Source: Osedax fenrisi (taxonomy: Eukaryota > Annelida > Polychaeta > Sabellida > Siboglinidae). From it: 64,000 bases of DNA. This document shows positions 1 through 39,000 of this stretch, piece by piece. The number at the start of each line of letters is the position of its first letter. Within the stretch, counting starts at the first letter, position 1. The stretch lies in the NCBI GenBank assembly GCA_964019155.1, contig OZ025243.1, positions 11,127,537-11,191,536 on the forward strand. Reading direction: 5' to 3'. Position numbers and translations under genes: made by a program. The notes under the pieces are model-generated. The model was not told where the DNA came from, ran no database searches, and saw only the letters and a list, made by a program, of their open reading frames with translations.

Positions 1-559
1 GTAGTATTCATGTAATCCTGTAATGGTTGACTATTATGCAGTATTTTTGCGATGGTAATGGTAAAACGTACATCTTCAAATAGGTACCTGATACATGCGT
101 CTTCAGAATTATATATATATAATTTATATGTAGGGTGCATTATTGATTAATTTCTAGTAAGCCGATAGACTTTTTTGCATTTTCATTACATTCATTAAAA
201 TCGTTACCTATCATATATCATTTATATCATAATATGATAGGTATTTTTATTATAATTGTGTATAATATTAATATGATTTTTGTTATTATAATCGTGTAAC
301 ATATTATAATAATTATAATTATGAAATTAAAATTAAATTTCGTATGATTATTTGATTTTCATACGTTAAGCGGGTATTAATTTATTGACTTCATACATAA
401 TTAGATATAACATCTACATGTTTAATTAAATAATTGTATTAATTTCAAAATAATATTTAAATGTATTTATATAATACAAACTTGTAGAAAGTTATTCCTT
501 CTGGACAATTACATGTACTATTAGAACAACATTCATCGATAAATTAAGCATTTTTAAAT

Positions 560-1440
560 ATTTTAAAATAATAGCGTTCTTATAGTTGTCGTAATTTTGA
601 TTATATAATGTATTATTTAATCAAATTAAAGGTTGTAATTATATTGAAGTATATAATATAAATTAATATAAATGTTTATTTATCTAATTAAGTTGTAATA
701 TTTAAATATTAGTAATTACATTAACCTATATAGTGCTATATACTAATTTAAAATGTTACTGTAACATTTTCACATTTTAAATTACTCATGTAAAGTATTA
801 TTTTATGTAATTAAAGTTTTTTATTATACTGTAATTTATATATTTAATACAATTTAATATAAATGTTTATTTTTATATAATTTAAATACAATTTATAAAC
901 AAATTTAAAAGATCTAAGAATTTTAAAATATCACAGATAAAATGTAATTTGAAATTACCTATATAAAGTATTGTTTATAAAATTAAATGTTGCAATTATA
1001 TTGCGGTATAAAATTTTATATAATCGAAATGCACATTATAAGCGTATATAGAAAAATTAAAACGATCTAAGAATTCAAAAGTTCACCGATAAATCGTAAT
1101 TTAAAATTACCTATATAAAGTATTATTTAATCAAATTACGTGATGTAATTATAGTATATTCTAAATATATAATATAAATAAATATAAATGTCTATTTTGA
1201 TATAATAAAAATGCACTAATAAGCGTATATAGAACAAATTAAAGCGATCTAAGAATTTAAAAATGAACCGATAAATTGTAATTTAAAAAAACCTATATAA
1301 AGTATTATTTAAGCAAATTACGTATTGCGATTATATTGCATTATAAATATATGATATAAATAAATATAAATGTTTATTTTGATTTAATCGAAATGCATTT
1401 TATAAGCGTATATAGAAAAATAAACCAAATATATGTAAAA
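560..1440. repeat. degenerate tandem repeat, period about 150-180 bp
   Basis: ACCTATATAAAGTATT recurs at about 957, 1109 and 1291, and CTAAGAATTTTAAAA-like blocks recur at about 916, 1066 and 1250. They are separated by similar TATAAGCGTATATAGAA segments. At least three diverged units lie in the WRN-like intron. The rest of 1-1672 is AT-rich with no gene seen. Confidence 0.6.
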
Positions 1441-1672
1441 AATAAATATTATTTATTTAAATATTTGTTATGAAATATCATGTGTCACGTGATGTCGGCC
1501 ATCTTAAGTTTACAAAAATTAAAAATCCAAAATCCCCATTCCAGCTACCATGACTATTGAAGTAAAACCACGTGACTACCGATCTATGTAAACTATAAAT
1601 CTATAATATTAACTCATATTCATAACAATAATAACAATGATTCACCGTATTAATTCCTAACACTGTCACCAG

Positions 1673-27848
<26,176 letters not shown>

Positions 27849-28226
27849 TTACAATTATATTAAATTGTTAAATTGTTCATTTCCTTTATTCAAAATAAAT
27901 ATTATAATTTCTATTAAAACAATTTCAATATTCATTATACGTATGTAAATTATTTGTTGGTAATATATCTAAATATGCATCATATTAATAGGTAATCCCC
28001 CCCCACTAATTCGTAAAGTACATGAGTCATTACCTTGGTCACGTAACATCTCATGATATCAGTGTGATCATGTGACATAAACAAACCTCCATCGTCTTCT
28101 CATTGAAATCGTTGACAGTCTGCTGTAGTTGTGCCACCTAGTGTGAAAAATGTTAACAATCAATAAATAACGTAAACAATGCTGCGGCAGGAATGTATAA
28201 TCAAAGATTTTCCGAAAGATGTCTCA

Positions 28227-28293
28227 AAAATAATGATTCATAAAATGTTAAGACCAATTATTGTTAAAGTGTCCGTAATAGGTTACTTTCCCC
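28227..28293 (-). mobile_element. fragment of the AATACGGAC DNA element
   Basis: TTAAGACCAATTATTGTTAAAGTGTCC, quoted here in part, continues GTAATAGGTTACTTTCCCC before TA. It matches one terminus of the elements at 45657 and 59437. Confidence 0.7.
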
Positions 28294-28299
28294 TATATA

Positions 28300-29037
28300 T
28301 AAATTTCAGATTTTTATTTTGAAATAAAATGTCCATTAGTTCGTATAGAGCCCATTTTTATATCTAAGTAATTTTATCTAATAGATATACTATAAATATG
28401 CTTACATATTATTTAATAATAATTTATTATAATATAATAATTATAATATAATTATAATTTTAATAATTTTATACATGTGTTTTTAAATGATTATCCGAAA
28501 AATTCTTATATAAACAAAATATAAAAATAAAAGAAATATTTATTTAATATAATGAAGATATTATATGATATAAATAATATATAGTTATTTAAAATATAAC
28601 TAACCATATATAATGTGTTCATGATTGATAGAAAAGGTAAAATACTTTAAATTTATTCAATATAGGAAATTTATATAATATAAGTGGAGAAAAATATTTG
28701 TCACTACCATAATTTTTTTGTTATCATTAATTATAGAACATATCAGAAAATAATAAAGTTGGAGCGAAAATTTTAAAATGAAGACAGTCAACAAAATAGT
28801 TATTATATGCATAATTTAATATTGTCAACAAAATAGTTAGCTTATACATAATTTATATTTGGTAGACATTATTTTTATATATTTTTTATTATTCATTATT
28901 TTTTTTAAATAATTTAATAAATTCAAAGAGTATATCATAATTAATTAATATGTACATATTCACCTTCATGGCTATCCATTAAAAAATGTTTACCAAATGA
29001 TTATATTTTGCATTGTCCACCAAATGGTTATATTATG

Positions 29038-29078
<41 letters not shown>

Positions 29079-29255
29079 TATAGGTATACCTTTGTATATA
29101 TACAAAATGTATATATATATTTATGCATTTTGTTTATATATATATATATATTATGTATAGTTATAAAAAATGCATTTTGTTTATATTATTGACTATAGTC
29201 ATTATAGTCTATAGACAACTAAAAAAATGTATAGTTAACAATAACAATGAAGCGC
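28300..29255. other. AT-rich intergenic, no gene seen
   Basis: Region between the WRN-like stop and the promoter of the repeat-protein gene. Holds AT runs at 29041-29074 and short tandem CAAAATAGTTA repeats near 28790-28840. No coding signal. Confidence 0.5.
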
Positions 29256-29326
29256 GTGACTCACGGATAAACAATGCCGGTTAGATACCAGTAAGACGAC
29301 TAGGTAACCACATACGTACACGCACA

Positions 29327-29332
29327 TATATA
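29327..29332 (+). promoter_or_regulatory. candidate TATA box of the repeat-protein gene
   Basis: TATATA lies in a locally GC-richer stretch (CGCACATATATAGTGAGTC). It is about 185 bases upstream of the start codon at 29516, leaving room for a 150-base 5' UTR. Because AT runs are everywhere here, this is inference. Confidence 0.3.
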
Positions 29333-29515
29333 GTGAGTCAACACTTTTTAATAGTCGACCGCTTATTTAGTTATACCCACGAGTGAGTCGATCCTCCTGA
29401 AACTTCTCATTCGACATCACCCTCCTGTCAGGTGAACATCTACTACCGTCATCGGTAATAGGTCAGCTTCCGACTAGATTAGGCCCTAGTTTACACGTCA
29501 CTGCACACCACTACG

Positions 29516-29642
29516 ATGCATTCGACACACATAGCTTACGTTCTGATACACCTGTTTGTGTGTACCGCCACTATAAGAACCGCACGAGAGCATAGAGCTG
29601 CTCCGCTAGAGGAATACCTCGACAGACCTCCTATACTTAACG
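29516..29642 (+). CDS. signal-peptide exon of the C-x7-C repeat gene
   Basis: The ATG lies in a GC-balanced island inside AT-rich DNA. It encodes MHSTHIAYVLIHLFVCTAT, a hydrophobic export signal, with likely cleavage within TATIRTA. A short charged segment ending PPILN follows. The donor AACG|GTAAGT is near consensus. The upstream 150 bases look like a 5' UTR. Confidence 0.75.
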
Positions 29643-32600
29643 GTAAGTTTACGGCTATAACCGGGAGGAGAAGGTATACCATAGTATACTATATAACATA
29701 TATAATGTACCAATTCTACGTATACCTACATAATATGTACTACATATATATATATATATATATATATGATAATAATATTTATAATTTATTATAATAATTA
29801 TTAATAATATATACATATAAATATGTATAAATAGTAATTAATAATACATATGATTAATTATGTATTATATAATTATATTATATTATATATTATAATATTA
29901 TCTATAGAAATATTATCTCAAGAAACCTACTATTGTCTATATGATTTATAATTATTAAATTATTTATAGATTTTATATGTATACCTATTATAATAGATAA
30001 CATATAATTATAAAGTTAAAAAATACTACATTAAAATAACAATTATAAGATTTACATTTTTTTTTTAAATTTTATTAATTTGTACTTTATAAAGAACAAT
30101 TTAAAAAATAAATAATATGATATTGAAATTTAAATAAATGAGTAAATAATGCAATAATATATATATATATATATATAAAATATTGAATAGAATAATATAT
30201 TTATTTTTATATTAGTAAAAGGTAAAAGGGGTTTCACACCAACTCGAACTCAATTATTAACTCTAATTATTAGAGGTTAAAGTTTAACTATATTATTTAA
30301 ATCTCTGTAAAATTTGTTTTACACCTAATTATAAGAATTAATAATTGCGTTCGAGTTGATGTAAAACCCCTTTTATATTGTAAACAAATATATATATATT
30401 AAACAACATAACTAATAATATTTTCATTGAGAAATTATTTGAATGTATTCATTATTTGATTTTATACCATGATATTTAATTAAATATATATCTAGATATT
30501 CAATATCTATTAACAATATCATATTGTTAATTATATATATATATATATATAAATAACAAAATAACAAAATAACAATATATATAAATACTGAATAGAATAT
30601 TTATATATATGAAATTAAATATTGTTAAAAAAACATTTTTTACAATACTGTATAACTATTTAGTAATATTTTTATTGTGTAATTTTATGAATATATAGAA
30701 CAGTATGATTTTATTTAATTTATAAAATGTATCCAATTACATCAACTTGTTAATTTTACAATATGAATAATGGTGCAGACCTTAAAATCTAGTATGGATT
30801 TTTAAAAATAAATTTACCATAAATGGCATAATTAAAGCAGAGTGATAAAATGTTTGGTCAAATAAAACTAATAGATAGGCATAACATTTATATATTAATA
30901 AGTATTACTTTACATTTCAATATAACATTTTTTTAAATTTAAATTTAAATTTAAAATTTAATTTTTATTATATTTTATGATAAGGTTTTTCCCAGTTTTT
31001 CTGGTTATTACCGGTTATTACCAGTTATTACCGTACAACATAGTAGATATAGGTTTTTGCCATTTTTGCAGGGTATAAATCATAGAGCTAGAGATATCTC
31101 TAGCTCTGTGGTATAAATAGGTTTTTACCAAAAATAATGGAACCCTGATATATATTATATAAAAATAGGGGAAAGTAACCTAATACCATAAACATAGGAG
31201 CGAATAGTTCGCTCCTATGTCTATGCCTAATACGGACACTTTAACAATAAATCGTCTTAACATTTTATGACTCATTATTTGCATTCAAAAATTACAATAT
31301 ATTAATATTATATGATTATAGATATTATTGTAATTTTAAAATTGTATTTAATATTTTATTCTATAGATACCGAGGATGTCAGTATTCGGTACCAATGTCA
31401 TAAATACGGACAGTGTCCGTGGACACCCAGGACACCCTGTGGCATAATACGGAAACCCTATATACCATTAGATAAAATATATATTATTGATGAATCAATC
31501 ACACAAATTACAATTACATTATTTATAATTAATTTTATGAATAATTTATTCTAATTTAATTAGTTAATAATTTATTTATTTTATTATTTTTTTAATTAAT
31601 AATACAATTTAAGTATCTAAATAAAAAAATTAGATTTAGCTTTATTGGTGGTATTAATATTATAACGTACGCGATTTTTATGAAAATCAGAATAGTTCAT
31701 ACGTTACTCGCTGAATGATTATAGGGTTTCCGTATTAAGACATCTAGAGTGTCTGTATTATTACTGGTTGATGTCATTTGTATCTAATAGAATATCTTCG
31801 GTAAAGATCAAGTCATATTTGTCGGCTCCATTTGATCACACTCATGGCGTTCCTCAAGGATCAGTACTGGGTCCGATTCTTTTTATTTTGTATATTCTTC
31901 CCATTAATTTGATTTTTAAAAAATACCCAAATATTCGTTATCACCTCTTTGCTGATGACTTACAAATTTATACTTTTTTTCCACCTGGTTCTGATATTGA
32001 CATAATTCAACTTTCAATTGCTAACTGTATTAATGATTTAATCTCTTGGTTTTCCTGTAATTCACTTTCATTAAATATTACTAAAACTGATAGCATTATA
32101 CTTTCTAGATCTCTTTCTTCAATTACTCTCACTCATCCATTCCTTATCTCACTTCCTATCTCAAACACCATCACTACTCTAGGTTTTACTATAAATAATG
32201 CATTAGATTACTCAGTACATATATCAAACACTGTCCGCACTGCTAATTATTTCCTGTATAATATAGGCAAGGCTCGCTCTAAGCTAACATTTAATTTAAC
32301 TAAATCATTATTACATTCATTAGTTTTTAGTCGACTTAGATATTGTAATTCGCTTTTAATTAATATTCCGCAAAAATTGATGAAAAAATTCGATTCAATA
32401 CAACGTAGAGCTGTTCGCATATTATTTAAGCTAAAGCGTTGTGATTTAACCATATCTATACATTCCATAATGGCGACTCTCGGGTGGTTGCAGTTTCGAG
32501 ATTTATGCAAGTTTCGACTTCTATGCATTACTCACAAGGCTATATATATGGGAGTTCCGTCTTACCTATCGAAGGGACTCATAATTCGAACAACTACTCG

Positions 32601-35032
32601 TCCGAGTCGCAAATGTGAGCTGATGAAACTCTCTATACCGCTTGTCTCATCTATGTATGCAGATGCTGCTTTCACGATTGCTGCTCCGAAATACTGGAAC
32701 AGTCTTCCCGATGAATTACGCACCATGTCATCATTTATGAGTTTTAAATGTCGACTACATACATATATGGTATCATTATAATGTCTTCTTTTTAACTTTA
32801 TTATTATTTGTGTAACTATTTATTTGTTTTATTATTTCAACTTGACGCATATAAACGTTCATCGTTTTCTGAGTCAATAAACCTTTCTATTATTATTTAT
32901 TATTATTAGTGACTTATATTACCTCTAGATATATGCTTATAACTTAAGAAATTATATATATAATTTTTATAATGGTTTATTTTTTAATAATATATTGTTA
33001 TATTTTATATCGATACATTTGTATATTCTTGAGAAGGTATAATAAAAAAATCGGGTTATTTGATATATGAGCAATATTTTGAATAATTAAAAAATAAAAA
33101 AATACTTTTTTAGACTATTTATATAATTAGGAATATTTTATTCATTAACAATTTTTTTGTATGATTTATGGTTTCTGTGATACCGAGAGTGTCCGTATTC
33201 GGGCACTTTCCGTATTAGGTTACTTTCCCCTATGCATATATGTATACATATGAATATAATTCATACAGTGCTTTAACATTAACATTATTAGGTTGTATAT
33301 TTATTAATATATAGGGCAAAGTACCCAGTGTGTACTACACACTATTGATGTAAATAGTCTCGAGTAGTGGCAGGTGGTTTCGAGTAATTTAATACCCGGT
33401 TGGTTTCGGGTATCAAAATATGATGTTCTGTCGGGTTTCTAAAATGTTGTATCATACGGGTTTTGTTACGGGTTATTCTAGTTTATTCCGAGTTTAAATA
33501 CTAAATTTAAATGAATTATTGACTTTTCTTATATATCACTGAACATTCAATAAATAATTTTAATGCATAACTAATCACTAATAAACCTTAACCCATCGAA
33601 CTACTTTGCGCATGCGCAGAATTTTAATTTTACAGTTGGACCCGTGTGATCCATAAAATCTAATAATATTTTTGGTTATCGATTAATTTGATAACAAAGT
33701 TTATTATCAATTAGTTAATCATAGAACTAGAAAGAAATTTCTCTCTAGATCTATGGAGTTAATATATAATGCATAATGTTATGACCTCAATTTACTAAAT
33801 ATTATTGATACATTATTTAGATATTGATAAAAGTATAAAGGATAAATAAGTTAAATCAATATCAATATATTTGAAATGAGGTACTAATTTTATTTCATAT
33901 ATATCATTATAATAATATGAGTTTGAATTATAGATATAGGACCTATTATTCTATTGATTAGAACAATTTAACAAATTAGATATATATATATATATAAATA
34001 TGATTTAATGTATTATTACATTTCTATAATAAATATAAAATTATATATAGGGTATATCAATATTTTAACTTTTCAATATCCTACTTTTCAATATTTTAAC
34101 TTCTTATAAATACAATTTTCAATATTTTAACTTCTGTAGAAACTTCACATTTTCAATTTTATACTTCTCAAGAAAATATATATTAAACTTTTGTTTATTG
34201 TAATATAATTTATTATAAAATAAACATTTAATCATTATTTTGATTTTCATATATTATCATTCAATATTTTATTGTATAAATTAATTTCGAATTATTTCGA
34301 ACTATTAGATATTTTTAAATTCGAATCGAATAAAACTTTTCTTATTCTAAAACTAATTATCAAATTTTCAAACGAATCCATTGTAATTTTAATTTTACTA
34401 TTCATTTAAATCACTAATCACTATCACCTATACATTTTATCTATGAAGAGTTTTTATCTATTTTTTTTAGAAACTGTTTCGAAACAACTCACCTGAAACA
34501 TTTAAAAGATTCAAAACATTGACTTATGATTTTGGGTCGGTGTCGAAACATTGATATTTGGTTTTGGGTCGGTATAGAAAATTCAAATTCATGACCTGTG
34601 TACAACACTAGTAAACACAGATACAATCACCTTAAAGAGATATAACCATGGGACGGCCATTTAGTTGATTTTACGTGTATGATTTACCTATAGAGATAGG
34701 GTACGCATTACCTCCGTTTAGTGAGTGTTTATAAAAAAAACTATTTTTTGAATTTAAAAAATATTGTAATATAAAAAGGACATTCATATCTATAATCCGA
34801 GAGTCAAAAAAATTAAAAAATATATATTTTACATGTATAACAATAGACTCATTTTTATTTTTTACCAATTTTATAAATTCCAATATATAATAATTATATT
34901 TTTGAATATGGGCTCTCTGGAATTGTTCAATCATAAGTTATTTATATATATAGAAAAAAGAAATTAGCTTTAGTACTTTTATTTAAACACCCATTTATAT
35001 ATATATATAAATGGGTGTAGAAAAAAGTTACA

Positions 35033-35118
<86 letters not shown>

Positions 35119-35835
35119 GGGTGTTTAAATAAAAGTTACTGAAGTTACTAAAGCTAACTAATTTATTTTTCTATATATAAATAACTTATGATTGAACAAT
35201 TCCAGATAACATATATGCAAACATAGAATCATACTTTATTCAGAATAAAATACATTTGAATAGTCAATAAATACATTCAATATATAAAATTCAAAATTGA
35301 ATAAATAAATTATAAAGTAATTACATTATATATTATTTATATAATATCATATAACAATTTATATTAATTAGGAATGTAGATTTAAAAATAAATAATTTAT
35401 TTTATAATATCGTGCTATAAAATATTCTTTTTATGCTATTTCTAAACTGATTTAATAGATGTTTTTTTCACAGTTATTAAATAAAATATCAGCATTCGAT
35501 ATTACATATTAAATATTATTTTTCGATGTTAACTAATTTATCCATTGGGATATTCCCTTAACAATAAATCATCATAATCTTTTTATTACGCAATATTTTA
35601 ATTCAAAAATTAAATTTTTTGTAATTATGAATATTATTGTAATTCTAAAAATGCATTTAATCTTTTTTTATATAGATAACGGGGTGTCCGTATTAAAGAC
35701 CCGTACCATAATATGAATACCCTATAATGTACATATATTTTGTATTACATACACCATATTAACCACTAGGTGGGTGTACCATACTATACCAACAATATAT
35801 ATAATATTGATAATCCATTCAAATATAAGTATACT

Positions 35836-35887
<52 letters not shown>

Positions 35888-35990
35888 CGCGCTGGTTAGT
35901 TCCTTATATAGGGTTCCTTATTCTTATAATTATTAATTACCCTATACATATTTATAAATTTATTATGGTTGTATATATTATATGTACATA

Positions 35991-36047
<57 letters not shown>

Positions 36048-39000
36048 ATATATACTGCAACTATAGCAACATAGATATATGTATGTTCCAATTTATACAT
36101 TAAAATAGAATAGTACATTTACATATAAACAAAGAAAAAAAATCTATTTAATATAAAATAAAGAACTTATTTATATAATATATAATTCATTAATAATAAC
36201 CTACATTCTTGTATAATACCACAGATGATAAAAGAGATATTTTTGGGAACTTTACCGAATCAGAAGAAGCCTCGACAGTTACATTAGAAGATACTACAAC
36301 TCCTATATCAACTATTAGAGTAACTGAATGTGAAACAGATTGGTTAGGACATTGTATTGAATCAAGAGAAACTGAAACAGTTACATTAGCATATACTACA
36401 ACTCCTGTATCAACTGATAAAGCAGCTGAATGTGAAACAGATTGGCTAGGAAATTGTATTGAATCAAGAGAAACTGAAACATTTACATTAGCAGATACTA
36501 CAACTCCTATATCAACTGATAAAGCAGCTGAATGTGAAACAGATTGGTTAGGAAATTGTATTGAATCAAGAGAAACTGAAACAGTTACATTAGCAGATAC
36601 TACAACTCCTATATCAACTGATAAAGCAGCTGGATGTGAAACAGATTGGTTAGGAAATTGTATTGAATCAAGAGAAACTGAAACATTTACATTAGCATAT
36701 ACTACAACTCCTATATCAACTGATAAAGCAGCTGAATGTGAAACAGATAGGTTAGGAAATTGTATTGAATCAAAAGAAACTGAAACAGTTACATTAGAAG
36801 ATACTACAACTCCTGTATCAACTGATAAAGCAGCTGAATGTGAAACAGATTGGTTAGGAAATTGTATTGAATCAAGAGAAACTGAAACAGTTACATTAGC
36901 AGATACTACAACTCCTATATCAACTGATAAAGCAGCTGGATGTGAAACAGATTGGTTAGGAAATTGTATTGAATCAAGAGAAACTGAAACATTTACATTA
37001 GCATATACTACAACTCCTATATCAACTGATAAAGCAGCTGAATGTGAAACAGATTGGTTAGGAAATTGTATTGAATCAAGAGAAACTGAAACATTTACAT
37101 TAGCAGATACTACAACTCCTGTATCAACTGATAGAGTAACTGAATGTGAAACAGATTGGTTAGGACATTGTATTGAATCAAGAGAAACTGAAACAGTTAC
37201 ATTAGAAGATACTACAACTCCTGTATCAACTGATAAAGCAGCTGAATGTGAAACAGATTGGTTAGGAAATTGTATTGAATCAAGAGAAACTGAAACAGTT
37301 ACATTAGAAGATACTACAACTCCTATATCAACTGATAAAGCAGCTGAATGTGAAACAGATTGGTTAGGAAATTGTATTGAATCAAGAGAAACTGAATCAG
37401 TTACATTAGCAGATACTACAACTCCTATATCAACTGATAAAGTAGATAAATGTGAAACAAATTGGTTAGGAAATTGTATTGAATCAAGAGAAACTGAAAC
37501 AGTTACATTAGCAGATACTACAACTCCTATATCAACTGATAGAGTAACTGAATGTGAAACAGATTGGTTAGGAAATTGTATTGAATCAAGAGAAACTGAA
37601 ACAGTTACATTAGAAGATACTACAACTCCTATATCAACTGATAGAGTAGATAAATGTGAAACAGATTGGTTAGGAAATTGTATTGAATCAAGAGAAACTG
37701 AAACAGTTACATTAGCAGATACTACAACTCCTATATCAACTGATAGAGTAACTGAATGTGAAACAGATTGGTTAGGAAATTGTATTGAATCAAGAGAAAC
37801 TGAAACAGTTACATTAGAAGATACTACAACTCCTGTATCAACTGATAAAGTAACTGAATGTGAAAGAAATTGGTTAGGAAATTGTATTAAATCAAGAGAA
37901 GTCTCGACAGTTACATTAGAAGATACTACAATACCTGTATCAACTGATAAAGTAACTGAATGTGAAAGAGATTGGTTAGGACATTGTATTGAATCAAGAG
38001 AAACTGAAACAGTTACATTAGAAGATACTACAACTCCTGTATCAACTGATAAAGTAACTGAATGTGAAAGAAATTGGTTAGGAAATTGTATTAAATCAAG
38101 AGAAGTCTCGACAGTTACATTAGAAGATACTACAATACCTGTATCAACTGATAAAGCAGCTGAATGTGAAAGAGATTGGTTAGGACATTGTATTGAATCA
38201 AGAGAAACTGAAACAGTTACATTAGCAGATACTACAACTCCTGTATCAACTGATAGAGTAACTGAATGTGAAACAGATTTGTTAGGAAATTGTATTGAAT
38301 CAAGAGAAACTGAAACAGTTACATTAGAAGATACTACAACTCCTGTATCAACTGATAAAGCAGCTGAATGTGAAACAGATTGGTTAGGAAATTGTATTGA
38401 ATCAAGAGAAACTGAAACAGTTACATTAGCAGATACTACAACTCCTATATCAACTGATAAAGTAGATAAATGTGAAACAGATTGGTTAGGAAATTGTATT
38501 GAATCAAGAGAAACTAAAACAGTTACATTAGCAGATACTACAACTCCTATATCAACTGATAAAGTAGATAAATGTGAAACAAATTGGTTAGGAAATTGTA
38601 TTGAATCAAGAGAAACTGAAACAGTTACATTAGCAGATACTACAACTCCTATATCAACTGATAGAGTAACTGAATGTGAAACAGATTGGTTAGGAAATTG
38701 TATTGAATCAAGAGAAACTGAAACAGTTACATTAGAAGATACTACAACTCCTATATCAACTGATAGAGTAGATAAATGTGAAACAGATTGGTTAGGAAAT
38801 TGTATTGAATCAAGAGAAACTGAAACAGTTACATTAGCAGATACTACAACTCCTATATCAACTGATAGAGTAACTGAATGTGAAACAGATTGGTTAGGAA
38901 ATTGTATTGAATCAAGAGAAACTGAAACAGTTACATTAGCAGATACTACAACTCCTGTATCAACTGATAAAGTAACTGAATGTGAAACAGATTGGTTAGG

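Larger units (their letters stand above)
31169..33230 (-). mobile_element. AATACGGAC DNA element, interrupted by a LINE
   Basis: The left end GGGGAAAGTAACC and the right end GGTTACTTTCCCC are inverted and flanked by TA (31167-31168 and 33231-33232). The internal sequence matches the reverse complement of the elements at 45657 and 59437. An L2-like LINE (31759-32908) splits the homology between GTGTCTGTATTAT and TAGTGACTTATATTAC. A micro-hairpin sits at 31188-31226. Confidence 0.85.

Noticed and set aside
31312..31554. 80-codon frame containing DTEDVSIRYQCHKYGQC, considered as an exon of the repeat gene
   Set aside because: The same bases occur in the AATACGGAC DNA elements at 45657 and 59437, so they are transposon sequence.
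34671..34934. 87-codon minus-strand frame
   Set aside because: AT-driven composition, partly inside the inverted repeat, no homology or splice signals.
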